A stretch of 64,000 bases of DNA from JAVBLT01 sp031553315 (lineage in GTDB: Bacteria > Verrucomicrobiota > Kiritimatiellia > RFP12 > DVOR01). Each line of letters begins with the position of its first letter. Position 1 is the first letter of the stretch. Where the stretch lies: NCBI GenBank assembly GCA_031553315.1, contig JAVBLT010000017.1, positions 34,494 to 98,493 of the forward strand, read 5' to 3'. The notes beneath the pieces were generated by a model. That model had not been told where the DNA came from. It did no database searches and saw nothing but the letters and a program-made list of their open reading frames with translations. This document shows positions 33,528 to 42,235 of the stretch, one piece after another. The translations under genes and the position numbers were made by a program.

Positions 33528-33802
33528 AACAGGCTTATGTGATCCGCAGAGTGCTGGTGACCGAAAAGGGTTCGCTGATTACCGGGCAGAATCAATACAT
33601 GCTCGAAGTGGCTCCCGGCGCCAACAAGATCGAGATCCGCCAGGCGGTGGAAGCCCAGTTCGGCGTCCACGTCCTCGCGGTCAACACCCAGAATTACAAA
33701 GGCAAGACCAAATATACGCGCACCCGTCACCTGACGAAAACGCCCGCCTGGAAACGCGCGGTCGTTACGCTCAAAGACGGCGAACGTATTGAAACCGTTT
33801 AA
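33524..33802 (+). CDS. rplW: 50S ribosomal protein L23
   Basis: A 92-residue protein; VLVTEKGS and MLEVAPGANKIEIRQAVEAQFGV match L23, which sits at the tunnel exit and docks trigger factor and SRP. Length is usual. Confidence 0.94.
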   Translation: MKQAYVIRRVLVTEKGSLITGQNQYMLEVAPGANKIEIRQAVEAQFGVHVLAVNTQNYKGKTKYTRTRHLTKTPAWKRAVVTLKDGERIETV

Positions 33803-33820
33803 TGCCGAGGAGATGGAGCC

Positions 33821-34645
33821 ATGGGGCTTAAGACATACAAACCCAGAACACCCGGCCTGCGCTTCCGCGTATCGCAAGTGCGCGACGGTCTCTCCAAAGA
33901 GAAACCCGTCCGCAGCCTCACGATCGCCAAAAGCGCCAACGCCGGCCGCAACAATCAGGGGCGCATCACCGTCCGCCATCGCGGCGGCGGAGCCAAGCGC
34001 CGTTACCGCATTGTTGATTTCCGCCGCGACAAAACCGGCATCCCCGCCCGCGTCGCCGCGATCTGCTACGATCCCAACCGCACCGCCAACATCGCCCTCC
34101 TGCATTATGTCGACGGCGAAAAGCGCTACATCCTCGCCCCCGAAGGCCTGGCCGTGGGCGCCACCGTCGTCTCCGGCCCCGATGCGGAGCCCGCGGTCGG
34201 CAACGCCCTGCCCCTTTCGGCCATCCCGATGGGCATGTTCGTGCACAACATCGAGCTCATCCCCGGCAAAGGCGGCCAGATCGCCCGCTCCGCCGGCAAC
34301 GGTTGCCAGCTCATGGCCCGCGACAACGGCTTTGCCACCCTGCGCCTGCCCTCGGGCGAAGTGCGCCTCATCAACGTCAACTGCATGGCCACAATCGGCC
34401 ACGTGGGCAACGGCGACTGGAGCGGCGTGAAATTCGGCAAAGCCGGCCGCAAACGCCACCTGGGCATCCGCCCGACCGTTCGCGGCGTGGCGATGAACCC
34501 CGTCGATCATCCGATGGGCGGCGGCGAAGGCCGCACCTCCGGCGGCAGCCACCCCCGCTCACCCTGGGGCAAGCTGGCCAAAGGCGGCAAGACCCGCAAC
34601 AAGCGCAAGAACAGCACCCGGTTTATCGTTAAGCGGAGAAAGTAA
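33821..34645 (+). CDS. rplB: 50S ribosomal protein L2
   Basis: A 274-residue full-length L2. The N-terminal GLKTYKPRTPGLRF, the central GRNNQGRITVRHRGGGAKR and the C-terminal RGVAMNPVDHPMGGGEGR (with the conserved His near the peptidyl transferase centre) are all present. L2 links the subunits and binds 23S rRNA domain IV. Confidence 0.97.
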   Translation: MGLKTYKPRTPGLRFRVSQVRDGLSKEKPVRSLTIAKSANAGRNNQGRITVRHRGGGAKRRYRIVDFRRDKTGIPARVAAICYDPNRTANIALLHYVDGEKRYILAPEGLAVGATVVSGPDAEPAVGNALPLSAIPMGMFVHNIELIPGKGGQIARSAGNGCQLMARDNGFATLRLPSGEVRLINVNCMATIGHVGNGDWSGVKFGKAGRKRHLGIRPTVRGVAMNPVDHPMGGGEGRTSGGSHPRSPWGKLAKGGKTRNKRKNSTRFIVKRRK

Positions 34646-34648
34646 CGC

Positions 34649-34918
34649 ATGGCACGGTCTATTAAAAAAGGTCCCTACGTTGAGGACTGCCTCCTCCGCA
34701 AGGTGGAGAAGATGAATCTGTCCGGCAGGAAGCAGCCGATCAAAACCTGGTCGCGCCGCTCCATGGTTCTGCCGGAATTCGTCGGGCACACATTCGCCAT
34801 TCACAACGGCAAACAGCACCTTCCGATCTTCATCACGGAGAACATGGTCGGTCACCGCCTTGGCGAATTCGCACCGACCCGCATGTTTAAAGCCCACGGC
34901 AATTCCGACAAGAAGTAA
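34649..34918 (+). CDS. rpsS: 30S ribosomal protein S19
   Basis: An 89-residue protein; MARSIKKGPYVEDCLLRKV, TWSRRSMVLPEFVGHTFAIHNGK and GEFAPTR identify S19 of the small-subunit head. Starts 4 nt after rplB. Confidence 0.96.
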   Translation: MARSIKKGPYVEDCLLRKVEKMNLSGRKQPIKTWSRRSMVLPEFVGHTFAIHNGKQHLPIFITENMVGHRLGEFAPTRMFKAHGNSDKK

Positions 34919-34929
34919 GGGAACTAAGC

Positions 34930-35265
34930 ATGGAAGTGACAGCCATCACCCGCAACACGCGCATTTCCGCCCGTAAAGCCCGCCCCCTGGCCCGCCAGGT
35001 GCAGGGCCTCCCCGTGGCCGACGCGCTCAACGTTGTCGATTTCAGTCCTCAAAAGGCAGGCAAGCTGCTGGGGCAGACGCTCCGCTCCGCGATCGCCAAT
35101 GCGAGGAACAACGCGAACCTCGATCCCAACACGCTCATCGTGAAGCTGGCCGTGTTCGACGAAGGCGCGCGTCTGCGCCGGTTCTGGCCGCGTGCCCGCG
35201 GCAGCGCCAGCCCCATTCAGAAGAAATTGAGCCATGTTAAAGTCGTCCTGACCGACGGCCAGTAA
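34930..35265 (+). CDS. rplV: 50S ribosomal protein L22
   Basis: A 111-residue protein. The RISARKARPLARQVQG-type N-terminus and the beta-hairpin with RLRRFWPRARGSASPI, which reaches into the exit tunnel where macrolides act, identify L22. Length normal. Confidence 0.95.
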   Translation: MEVTAITRNTRISARKARPLARQVQGLPVADALNVVDFSPQKAGKLLGQTLRSAIANARNNANLDPNTLIVKLAVFDEGARLRRFWPRARGSASPIQKKLSHVKVVLTDGQ

Positions 35266-35276
35266 GGAGCGAAACC

Positions 35277-35966
35277 TTGGGACAGAAAGTTAATCCGATC
35301 GGTTTCCGCATTGCGCTTGACAAACAATGGCGTTCCCGCTGGTTTGCGAAGAAACAGGATTTCGGCACCCTCCTCGCCGAAGACCAGATGATTCGCGAAA
35401 CCGTGAAGAAACGCCTTGAAGCGGCAGCCATCACAAAGGTCATCATCGAGCGCTACGCCAACCGCGTGCGCGTCAACATCCACACCGCCCGCCCCGGCGT
35501 CGTCGTCGGCCGCAAAGGCCAAGACGTCGACAAACTTCGCGCCGAGCTCGCCAAAGCCACCGGCAAGGAAATCTACCTCGAGATCCACGAAGTGCGCGAT
35601 CCCGATGCCGACGCCCAGCTCGTGGCCGAAGGCATCGCCCAGCAGATCGTCCGGCGCATCGCCGCCAAGCGCGCCATCAAGCGCGCCGAGAAAGTGGCCA
35701 TGGATATGGGCGTCGACGGGATCAAAATCCGTTGCTCCGGCCGCATCAACGGCGCCGAAATTTCCCGCGTGGAGTGGAGCAAACAGGGCAAAGTGCCCCT
35801 GCACACCCTGCGCGCCAACATCGATTACGGCTTTGCGGAAGCCGACACCACCGCCGGCAAGATCGGCGTGAAGGTCTGGATCTGCAAGCGCGAAGATTTC
35901 CAGGCTGCCCGCCCCTCCGGCCGCGGCGGCGACAGAGGAAGGAGAAACCATGCCTCTCATGCCTAA
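35277..35966 (+). CDS. rpsC: 30S ribosomal protein S3
   Basis: A 229-residue protein starting with TTG (MGQKVNPIGFRI), after GGAG. The KH domain motif VVVGRKGQDVDKLRAEL lies around residue 77. S3 forms part of the mRNA entry tunnel. The last 17 nt overlap rplP in another frame, so the C-terminal tail (RGRRNHASHA) is fixed by the overlap. Confidence 0.95.
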   Translation: MGQKVNPIGFRIALDKQWRSRWFAKKQDFGTLLAEDQMIRETVKKRLEAAAITKVIIERYANRVRVNIHTARPGVVVGRKGQDVDKLRAELAKATGKEIYLEIHEVRDPDADAQLVAEGIAQQIVRRIAAKRAIKRAEKVAMDMGVDGIKIRCSGRINGAEISRVEWSKQGKVPLHTLRANIDYGFAEADTTAGKIGVKVWICKREDFQAARPSGRGGDRGRRNHASHA

Positions 35967-36357
35967 ACGCGTGAAGCACCGCAAAGTGTCGAAAGGGAGC
36001 CGCAAAGGCTTCGCGACCTCGGGTGCGACGCTCGCCTACGGTGAATTCGGCATCAAAGCGCTCGAGCGCGGCTGGATCACCAACACACAGATTGAAGCCT
36101 GCCGTGTGGCCATCAACCGCCACATGAAGCGCAAGGGCAAGCTCTGGGTTCGCATTTTCCCGGATAAGCCCGTCACCAAAAAACCGATCGAAGTGCGCAT
36201 GGGCAGCGGCAAAGGCAATCCCGAATTCTGGGTCGCCGTCGTCCTGCCCGGCAAGATGCTCTTTGAGGTCGACGGTATCCCCGAGAGCCTGGCCCGCGAG
36301 TGCCTGCGCCTGGCCGATACCAAGCTCGGCATCCGCACACAGATGGTTGTACGCTGA
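35950..36357 (+). CDS. rplP: 50S ribosomal protein L16
   Basis: A 135-residue protein; MPLMPKRVKHRKVSKGSRKG and MKRKGKLWVRIFPDKPVTKKP are L16. It binds near the A-site tRNA elbow. An internal ATG at 35959 would also fit. It overlaps rpsC by 17 nt. Confidence 0.95.
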   Translation: MPLMPKRVKHRKVSKGSRKGFATSGATLAYGEFGIKALERGWITNTQIEACRVAINRHMKRKGKLWVRIFPDKPVTKKPIEVRMGSGKGNPEFWVAVVLPGKMLFEVDGIPESLARECLRLADTKLGIRTQMVVR

Positions 36358-36377
36358 TTGGGAGTGCAAAACAGACC

Positions 36378-36581
36378 ATGAAGATCACAGAAATGAGAGA
36401 ACTCAGCGCCGAAGCGCTTGCTCAGATCATCAGCGAAAAGCAGAATGAGCTGAAAAACCTTCGCCTGAAGCACAAGTCGACCGACGGCGGCATCGAATCG
36501 CCCGGCCGCCTGGCCGCGATGCGCCGCGATATCGCGCGGATGCTGACCGTTCAGAACGAAAAGAAAGCGGTGAAGCAATGA
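36378..36581 (+). CDS. rpmC: 50S ribosomal protein L29
   Basis: A 67-residue two-helix protein: MKITEMRELSAEALAQII and LRLKHKSTDGGIESPGRLAAMRRDIARM. The frame extends upstream into rplP, but this ATG gives the family start. Ends in an ATGA overlap with rpsQ. Confidence 0.93.
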   Translation: MKITEMRELSAEALAQIISEKQNELKNLRLKHKSTDGGIESPGRLAAMRRDIARMLTVQNEKKAVKQ

Positions 36582-36850
36582 GCACGAATGCCGCAGAGCG
36601 CGGTTCGCGCAAAGTCAGAAAAGGCATTGTGGTCAGCAAGAGCGGCGATAAGTCAATCATCGTCCGCGCCGAGCGCCGCATGCTTCATCCCATCTACGGG
36701 AAAGTGGTCAAGACCTTCAAGAAGTACCACACGCACGACGAGGACAACAAGGCCAAAATCGGCGACGCCGTCACCATCATGGAGACCCGCCCGCTGAGCC
36801 GCACCAAGTGCTGGCGCCTCGTTTCCATCCAGGGACAAGAGGAGAAGTAA
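36578..36850 (+). CDS. rpsQ: 30S ribosomal protein S17
   Basis: A 90-residue OB-fold protein: RKVRKGIVVSKSGDKSIIVRAERR and KYHTHDEDNKAKIGDAVTIMETRPLSRTKCW. Binds 16S rRNA early in assembly. Confidence 0.95.
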   Translation: MSTNAAERGSRKVRKGIVVSKSGDKSIIVRAERRMLHPIYGKVVKTFKKYHTHDEDNKAKIGDAVTIMETRPLSRTKCWRLVSIQGQEEK

Positions 36851-36853
36851 GCC

Positions 36854-37219
36854 ATGATCATTGAAGAGAGCAGGCTCGTCGTGGCCGACAACACCGGCGC
36901 GAAAATCGCCAAGTGTTTCCGCATCCTCGGGCAGCGCAAACAGACCGCCGGCCTCGGCGACATCATCCGCGTGTCCATCCAGGAAGCCGCCCCCACCGGC
37001 GCCGTGAAAAAGGGTCAGGTTTGCCTTGCGCTGATCGTGCGCACAGCCCACCCCATTCACCGGGCCGACGGTTCAATCGTCCGCTTCGACCAGAATGCTT
37101 GCGTCATCGTCGACAACAAGCATAATCCGCTCGGATCGCGCGTGTTCGGACCGGTTGCGCGCGAACTGCGCGACAAGAACTACATGAAGGTTGTTTCGCT
37201 CGCGCCCGAAGTGGTGTGA
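36854..37219 (+). CDS. rplN: 50S ribosomal protein L14
   Basis: A 121-residue protein; VVADNTGAKIAKCFRILG near the N-terminus, then KKGQVCLALIVRT and GSRVFGPVARELRD, identify L14, which contacts the small subunit and is the RsfS target. A 111-nt gap follows, the largest inside the cluster up to rplO. Confidence 0.96.
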   Translation: MIIEESRLVVADNTGAKIAKCFRILGQRKQTAGLGDIIRVSIQEAAPTGAVKKGQVCLALIVRTAHPIHRADGSIVRFDQNACVIVDNKHNPLGSRVFGPVARELRDKNYMKVVSLAPEVV

Positions 37220-37330
37220 GTTCAAACGCCGCTGCGTAACCGTGCGCGATACGTAAGCGTGAGCCGTAGAAATATGGAAAACATCGTTTGCGAACTGCGT
37301 CGTTGCGGGTAGCGAGTTACGGAAGAAAAC

Positions 37331-37648
37331 ATGAGTATTGCACGAATCAAGAAGGACGACATTGTCTGCGTCATTGCCGGGAAAGACCTCGGCAAGACCG
37401 GCAAAGTCCTCCGCATGATGCCGTCGAAAGGCAAAGCCATCGTCGAAGGCGTCAACATCATCAAGAAGACCGTCCGCCGTTCCCAAACGGTGCCCCAGGG
37501 CGGTATCATCGAGCGCGAAGCGCCGATCGATCTGTCGAACCTGATGCCTTACGACGCCGACGCGAAAAAAGGCGCCCGCATCAGCCGCGTGAAAAACGGC
37601 GAAACCACCGCCCGCCGTTTGAAGACCTCGGGTAAAATCCTCGGCTAA
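37331..37648 (+). CDS. rplX: 50S ribosomal protein L24
   Basis: A 105-residue KOW-domain protein: IKKDDIVCVIAGKDLGKTGKVLRM and VEGVNIIKKTVRRS. It initiates large-subunit assembly. The gene is separated from rplN by 111 nt with no recognised promoter. Confidence 0.94.
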   Translation: MSIARIKKDDIVCVIAGKDLGKTGKVLRMMPSKGKAIVEGVNIIKKTVRRSQTVPQGGIIEREAPIDLSNLMPYDADAKKGARISRVKNGETTARRLKTSGKILG

Positions 37649-37659
37649 GGGAGTGAACC

Positions 37660-38190
37660 ATGTCTGCTTTGAAAGAAAAGTACAAGAATGAAATCGCTCC
37701 CGCCCTTCGCGAGAAGCTGAAGTGCGCGAATCCGATGATGGTGCCCCGCCTCGCCAAAATCGTCGTCAACATGGGGTTCGGCATCCTTGAAAAGGATCAG
37801 CAGAAGACCGTGGTGCGCGACCTTGAGGCGATCACCGGCCAGAAAGCCCTCCTCTGCAAAGCCCGCAAGAGCATTTCAAACTTCAAGCTGCGCGAAGGCA
37901 TGGTCATTGGAGCCAAAGTGACCCTTCGCGGCGAGCGGATGTACGAATTCGCCGAGCGCTTCTTCAACGTGACCCTGCCTCGCATCCGCGACTTCCGCGG
38001 CGTCCCCGTCCGCGGGTTCGACAAAGACGGCAACTACACGATGGGCCTCAGAGAGTACGTCACCTTCCCGGAAATCAACGCCGTCTCGACGGATTCCGGG
38101 CTCGACATCACGTTTGTAACCACGGCCACCGACAAAGACAGCTCCCGCGCCCTTCTCGAAGCGCTGGGCATGCCCTTCGCCGGCAAGTAA
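37660..38190 (+). CDS. rplE: 50S ribosomal protein L5
   Basis: A 176-residue protein with VPRLAKIVVNMGFG, ARKSISNFKLREGMVIGAKVTLRG and RDFRGVPVRGFDKDGNYTMGL: L5, which binds 5S rRNA and the P-site tRNA. Confidence 0.96.
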   Translation: MSALKEKYKNEIAPALREKLKCANPMMVPRLAKIVVNMGFGILEKDQQKTVVRDLEAITGQKALLCKARKSISNFKLREGMVIGAKVTLRGERMYEFAERFFNVTLPRIRDFRGVPVRGFDKDGNYTMGLREYVTFPEINAVSTDSGLDITFVTTATDKDSSRALLEALGMPFAGK

Positions 38191-38202
38191 GGAATCCCTG
38201 CA

Positions 38203-38388
38203 ATGGCTAAGACCGCTTTGATTGAAAAAGCCAAGCGCGCGCCGAAATTCTCCGTGCGCAAATACACGCGTTGCAGCCGCTGCGGCCGCCCGCGCGCCTT
38301 CATTCGCAAGTTTCAGTTGTGCCGCCTGTGCTTCCGCGAAATGGCCTTGAACGGCGAAATCCCCGGCGTCACCAAGGCAAGCTGGTAA
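38203..38388 (+). CDS. rpsN: 30S ribosomal protein S14, zinc-binding type
   Basis: A 61-residue short (type Z) S14. The two CxxC pairs that hold zinc are seen: CSRCGRPRAF and CRLCFRE. The normal length for the zinc-binding form. Confidence 0.95.
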   Translation: MAKTALIEKAKRAPKFSVRKYTRCSRCGRPRAFIRKFQLCRLCFREMALNGEIPGVTKASW

Positions 38389-38405
38389 GGAAAGGGCTTC
38401 AAACA

Positions 38406-38798
38406 ATGATGACAGATCCGATTTCGGATATGCTGGTCCGTATCCGCAATGCGCAGAATGCGAGCCACGCCGTGGTTGAGATGCCCGGTTCCCGCATCAA
38501 AAGCGAAATTGCACGCGTCTTGAAAGACGAAGGCTACATCACCGATTACGCGCTCTCCGGCGGCACCATCCGCACGCTGCGCATCGAGCTGAAGTACAAC
38601 GATAAAGCCGAACCCGCCATCCGCGGCGTCCGCCGCGAATCCAAACCCGGCCTGCGCAAATTCTGCGGCTATGCCGACGTGCCCAAGGTCCTCGGCGGCC
38701 TGGGTACCGCCGTGCTCAGCACCTCGGGTGGAGTCATGAGCGGCAAAACGGCCCGCGAGCGCAAGCTCGGCGGCGAACTGCTTTGCACCATTTGGTAA
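38406..38798 (+). CDS. rpsH: 30S ribosomal protein S8
   Basis: A 130-residue protein; MMTDPISDMLVRIRNAQNA at the start and the C-terminal STSGGVMSGKTARERKLGGELLCTIW are S8. In E. coli S8 represses spc operon translation. The upstream frame extension is not used. Confidence 0.95.
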   Translation: MMTDPISDMLVRIRNAQNASHAVVEMPGSRIKSEIARVLKDEGYITDYALSGGTIRTLRIELKYNDKAEPAIRGVRRESKPGLRKFCGYADVPKVLGGLGTAVLSTSGGVMSGKTARERKLGGELLCTIW

Positions 38799-38809
38799 GG
38801 GAGCGAACG

Positions 38810-39349
38810 ATGTCAAGAATCGGTAAACAACCGCTGAACGTGCCCGCAGGCGTGACCGTGACCATCGCCAACGAGCGCGACGTCACCGTCAAAGGCCCCA
38901 AGGGCGAACTCACCCGCTCCTTCCAGAAAGGCATGACTGTTGAACTCGCCGGCGCCACCCTCACCGTGGCCCGCGCCGACGACAGCCGCGCCCAGAAGAG
39001 CTTCCACGGCCTCACCCGCACCCTCCTTCGCAACATGATCGAAGGCGTAACCCAAGGTTACACCCGCGACCTCGTCATCGAAGGCACCGGCTTCAAAGCC
39101 GCCGTGCAGGGCAACAAAGCCATCCTGACCCTCGGCTTCGCCTCCCCCAAGGAATACACCCTGCCCGACGGCGTGAAACTCACCGTCGTGGCCGACGTGA
39201 ACCTCCACGTGGAAGGCATCAGCAAGGAACTCGTCGGCCAAGCCGCCGCGCGTATCCGTTCCTACTACCCGGCCGAACCCTACAAGGGCAAAGGTATCCG
39301 CTACAAAGACGAGAAGATCCGCCGCAAGGAAGGCAAGACCGTCGCCTAA
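38810..39349 (+). CDS. rplF: 50S ribosomal protein L6
   Basis: A 179-residue protein: MSRIGKQPLNVPAGVTVTI, the internal repeat of two similar folds, and AARIRSYYPAEPYKGKGIRY at the end. The ATG at 38810 gives the canonical start. Confidence 0.96.
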   Translation: MSRIGKQPLNVPAGVTVTIANERDVTVKGPKGELTRSFQKGMTVELAGATLTVARADDSRAQKSFHGLTRTLLRNMIEGVTQGYTRDLVIEGTGFKAAVQGNKAILTLGFASPKEYTLPDGVKLTVVADVNLHVEGISKELVGQAAARIRSYYPAEPYKGKGIRYKDEKIRRKEGKTVA

Positions 39350-39367
39350 CGGTACCTGGAGATTAAC

Positions 39368-39754
39368 ATGAGTGTCAAGAACCGCAAAGAACAGCGCACC
39401 CTCCGCCACTACCGCATCCGCCGCCGCCTCAGCCGCGGCACCGCGGAGCGCCCGCGCATGGCGATCTTCGTCTCGAACAAGCACATGTACGTGCAGTTCA
39501 TCGACGACATCTCCATGACCACCCAGGCGGCCGTGTCCACGCTGAAAGAAAAAGTGGGCTGCAACGTCGCCGGAGCCAAAGTGCTCGGCGAAGCCGCCGC
39601 GCGCGCCGCAATTGAAAAAGGCATCACACAGGTCGTCGTCGACCGTGCCGGTTTCAAATTCCACGGCCGCGTCAAGACCATAGTCGAATCGGCCGTCGCA
39701 GCCGGGCTGCGCATCACCAACGAGAACGCCGCCCAGCCGGAGGAAACGAAGTGA
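39368..39754 (+). CDS. rplR: 50S ribosomal protein L18
   Basis: A 128-residue 5S rRNA-binding protein: RRRLSRGTAERPRMAIFVSNKHMYVQFID and FKFHGRVKTIVESAVAAGLRI. The last residues (EETK) overlap the rpsE start by 4 nt. Confidence 0.94.
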   Translation: MSVKNRKEQRTLRHYRIRRRLSRGTAERPRMAIFVSNKHMYVQFIDDISMTTQAAVSTLKEKVGCNVAGAKVLGEAAARAAIEKGITQVVVDRAGFKFHGRVKTIVESAVAAGLRITNENAAQPEETK

Positions 39755-40236
39755 GCCAGGATAAATTCAACCGCGAAGGTCAGAGTGACATGGACGAACA
39801 CGTCGTGTTCGTCAACCGCTGCGCCAAAGTCGTCAAAGGCGGCCGCCGCTTCAGCTTCAGCGCCGTCGTCGTCGTCGGCGACAAAGACGGCAAAGTCGGC
39901 TTCGGCTTCGGCAAAGCCAACGAAGTGGCCGACGCCATCCGCAAAGGCGGCGAAGCCGCCCGCAAGGCCATGCGGCGCGTGCGCATGACCGGCAAGACCA
40001 TCCCGCATGAAGTGATTGGCCTGTGCGACGGCGGCCGCGTGCTCCTCAAGCCCGCCCCCGACGGCACCGGCATCATCTGCGGCGGCGGCATGCGCCCCGT
40101 GCTCGAAGCCGCCGGCATCCGCGACGTGGTCGGCAAATCCCTCGGCAGCAAGAACCGCCTCAACGTGGTCAAAGCCACGATCGACGCCCTCCAGCAGCTC
40201 CGCTCCGCCGAAGAAATCGCCGCCCTGCGCGCCTAA
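39751..40236 (+). CDS. rpsE: 30S ribosomal protein S5
   Basis: A 161-residue protein with a GTG start (ATG at 39790 is alternative). The S5 core VFVNRCAKVVKGGRRFSFSAVVVVGD and GKANEVADAIRKGGEAARKAM are present. It helps maintain decoding accuracy. A terminator-like hairpin follows where rpmD would be expected. Confidence 0.94.
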   Translation: MSQDKFNREGQSDMDEHVVFVNRCAKVVKGGRRFSFSAVVVVGDKDGKVGFGFGKANEVADAIRKGGEAARKAMRRVRMTGKTIPHEVIGLCDGGRVLLKPAPDGTGIICGGGMRPVLEAAGIRDVVGKSLGSKNRLNVVKATIDALQQLRSAEEIAALRA

Positions 40237-40243
40237 CGATCAC

Positions 40244-40280
40244 CTGCCCGCGCCGGATCCCCCGCGCGCGGGCAGCGTTT
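40244..40280 (+). terminator. Terminator-like hairpin between rpsE and rplO
   Basis: CTGCCCGCG (40244-40252) pairs with CGCGGGCAG (40267-40275), followed by CGTTTT. It sits where rpmD is in other genomes and could partly attenuate transcription into rplO. Confidence 0.6.
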
Positions 40281-40300
40281 TACACAAAGGATTGAACACA

Positions 40301-40750
40301 ATGGATTTGTCATCCCTTACAAATACGCCCGGCGCCCGCAAAGCCTCCAAGCGCGTCGGCCGCGGCCGCGCCTCCGGTCACGGCAAGACCTCCACGCGCG
40401 GCGTCAAGGGCCAAGGCTCCCGCAAAGGCCACAAGCAAAAGCTCGGCTTTGAAGGCGGCCAGATGCCCCTCATGCGCCGCATGCCCAAGCGCGGCTTCAA
40501 AAACCCCAACCGCATGCCCTTCTACCCCGTCAACCTCTCCCTGCTCGACGAATACTTCGCCGACGGCGCCGTGGTTGATACCGATGTGATGGTCGCCGCC
40601 GGTATCGGTTTTTCAGCCAAAAACTTCGCCGGCGTGAAGATCCTCGCCCGCGGCGAAATCACCAAAAAGCTCACCGTGAAAGCCGCCGCCTTCAGCGACG
40701 CCGCCAAGGCCAAAATCGAAGCCGCCGGCGGAACCTGCGAAACGGTCTGA
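40301..40750 (+). CDS. rplO: 50S ribosomal protein L15
   Basis: A 149-residue protein: KRVGRGRASGHGKTSTRGVKGQGSRKG and LGFEGGQMPLMRRMPKRGF. The start at 40301 follows AAAGGATTG. L15 assembles late in the large subunit. Confidence 0.95.
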   Translation: MDLSSLTNTPGARKASKRVGRGRASGHGKTSTRGVKGQGSRKGHKQKLGFEGGQMPLMRRMPKRGFKNPNRMPFYPVNLSLLDEYFADGAVVDTDVMVAAGIGFSAKNFAGVKILARGEITKKLTVKAAAFSDAAKAKIEAAGGTCETV

Positions 40751-40761
40751 CCGCGACACAA

Positions 40762-40805
40762 CCCCGCCGTTCCCCCCGGAAAACCGGGCGGGGGCGGCCG
40801 TTTTT
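40762..40805 (+). terminator. Terminator or attenuator before secY
   Basis: CCCCGCC (40762-40768) and GGCGGGG (40787-40793) with internal CCGG pairs, followed by GCGGCCGTTTTT. Because secY follows within 18 nt with no clear promoter, it may act as an attenuator. Confidence 0.6.
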
Positions 40806-40822
40806 CCCCATGAGGTTTGCCC

Positions 40823-42211
40823 ATGCTCTCAACCTTTGCCAACACACTGAAGATCCCCGAGCTGCGCTCGCGCATCCTCTTCACGATCGGCCTGATCGCC
40901 ATCAGCCGCCTGCTCGCCCTCATCGTCACACCCGGCGTAGACCCCACCGTGTTGCGCGGCATGATACAACCCATCGACGGCGCCGGCGGCGGCCTCCTCG
41001 CCTGGATGGATATGTTCAGCGGCGGCGCCCTCTCCCGTTTTTCCATCGGCACATTCAGCATCTGGCCCTACATCAGCGCCTCCATCATCATACAGCTGAT
41101 GACCGCCATCGTGCCCCAGCTTGAGCGCCTTGCCCGCGAGGGCGACACCGGCCGCAAGCAGATCACCCAATACACCCGCTGGCTCACCATCGCCATCTGC
41201 CTCGTGCAATCCACCGCCTTCGCCTGGACTATCCTCCACACCCCCGAGAGCCTGCTCGGCGCCAAGCCCGGCCAAAACCTCGTGACCCTTTCCCCCTTCA
41301 TTTTCCTCATCCTGACCCCGATCTGCATGACCGGCGCCTCCATGCTCGTGATGTGGCTCGGCGATCAGATCACCTCCCGCGGCATCGGCAACGGCGTCTC
41401 CCTGATCATCATGATCAACATCTGCTCCCGCCTTCCCGCCGCCATCGCCGCCGCCTGGCGCCGCTACTTCGGCACCGGCGCGGGCGACGTCACCGCCAAG
41501 CCCGCCGAGCTCATCGTGCTGCTGCTCATCGGCTTCATCGTGCTCATGGCCACCGTGGCCCTCACCCAGGGCATGCGCAAAGTGCCCCTGCACTCCACCC
41601 GCCGCATGGCGGCCGGCGGCGGCAGCTCCTACGGCTCCAACAACACCTACCTGCCCCTGCGCGTCAACTTCAGCGGCGTGATGCCCATCATCTTCGCCGG
41701 CCCCATCATCTCCATTCCCGCCGCCCTCCTTCAGCGCCTGCCCTCCACCGGTGCCCTCGGCTGGCTCAACCGGCTCGGCCACGCCCTCAGCCCCATCGGC
41801 GGCGGCAACTCCAGCCTCCACATCATCATCTACTCCGCCCTCATCCTCTTCTTCGCCTTCTTCTGGGTCGCCACCCAGTTCAACGCCATGAACATCTCCG
41901 ACAACCTCAAACGCGAAGGCTCCTACGTGCCCGGCGTGCGCCCCGGCCTCGACACCGCGGAATACCTCGACGGCGTCATGACCCGCGTCACCCTCATCGG
42001 CGCCCTCGGCCTCGTGCTCATCGCCGTGTTCCCCGAGCTGCTCACCACCGCGATGGGCATCCCCCAAGTCATCACCGGCTTCTTCGGCGGCACCAGCCTG
42101 CTCATCATCGTGGGCGTGGCGCTCGACACCCTCCGCCAGATGGAATCGCACCTGCTCATGCGCAATTACGACGGTTTCCTCAAGCACGGCCGCATTCAGG
42201 GGCGGCGCTAA
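40823..42211 (+). CDS. secY: Preprotein translocase subunit SecY
   Basis: A 462-residue membrane channel with about ten helices. GAGG precedes the ATG at 40823; a TTG two codons upstream is less likely. Segments FTIGLIAISRLLALIVTPGVD, GDQITSRGIGNGVSLII and the cytoplasmic-loop sequence VTRVTLIGALGL near the end fit SecY. It forms the protein-conducting channel with SecE and SecG, and here serves the many signal-peptide proteins seen in the window. Confidence 0.96.
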   Translation: MLSTFANTLKIPELRSRILFTIGLIAISRLLALIVTPGVDPTVLRGMIQPIDGAGGGLLAWMDMFSGGALSRFSIGTFSIWPYISASIIIQLMTAIVPQLERLAREGDTGRKQITQYTRWLTIAICLVQSTAFAWTILHTPESLLGAKPGQNLVTLSPFIFLILTPICMTGASMLVMWLGDQITSRGIGNGVSLIIMINICSRLPAAIAAAWRRYFGTGAGDVTAKPAELIVLLLIGFIVLMATVALTQGMRKVPLHSTRRMAAGGGSSYGSNNTYLPLRVNFSGVMPIIFAGPIISIPAALLQRLPSTGALGWLNRLGHALSPIGGGNSSLHIIIYSALILFFAFFWVATQFNAMNISDNLKREGSYVPGVRPGLDTAEYLDGVMTRVTLIGALGLVLIAVFPELLTTAMGIPQVITGFFGGTSLLIIVGVALDTLRQMESHLLMRNYDGFLKHGRIQGRR

Positions 42212-42235
42212 CCCGCCCCCGCCAAGGATTCCCCC

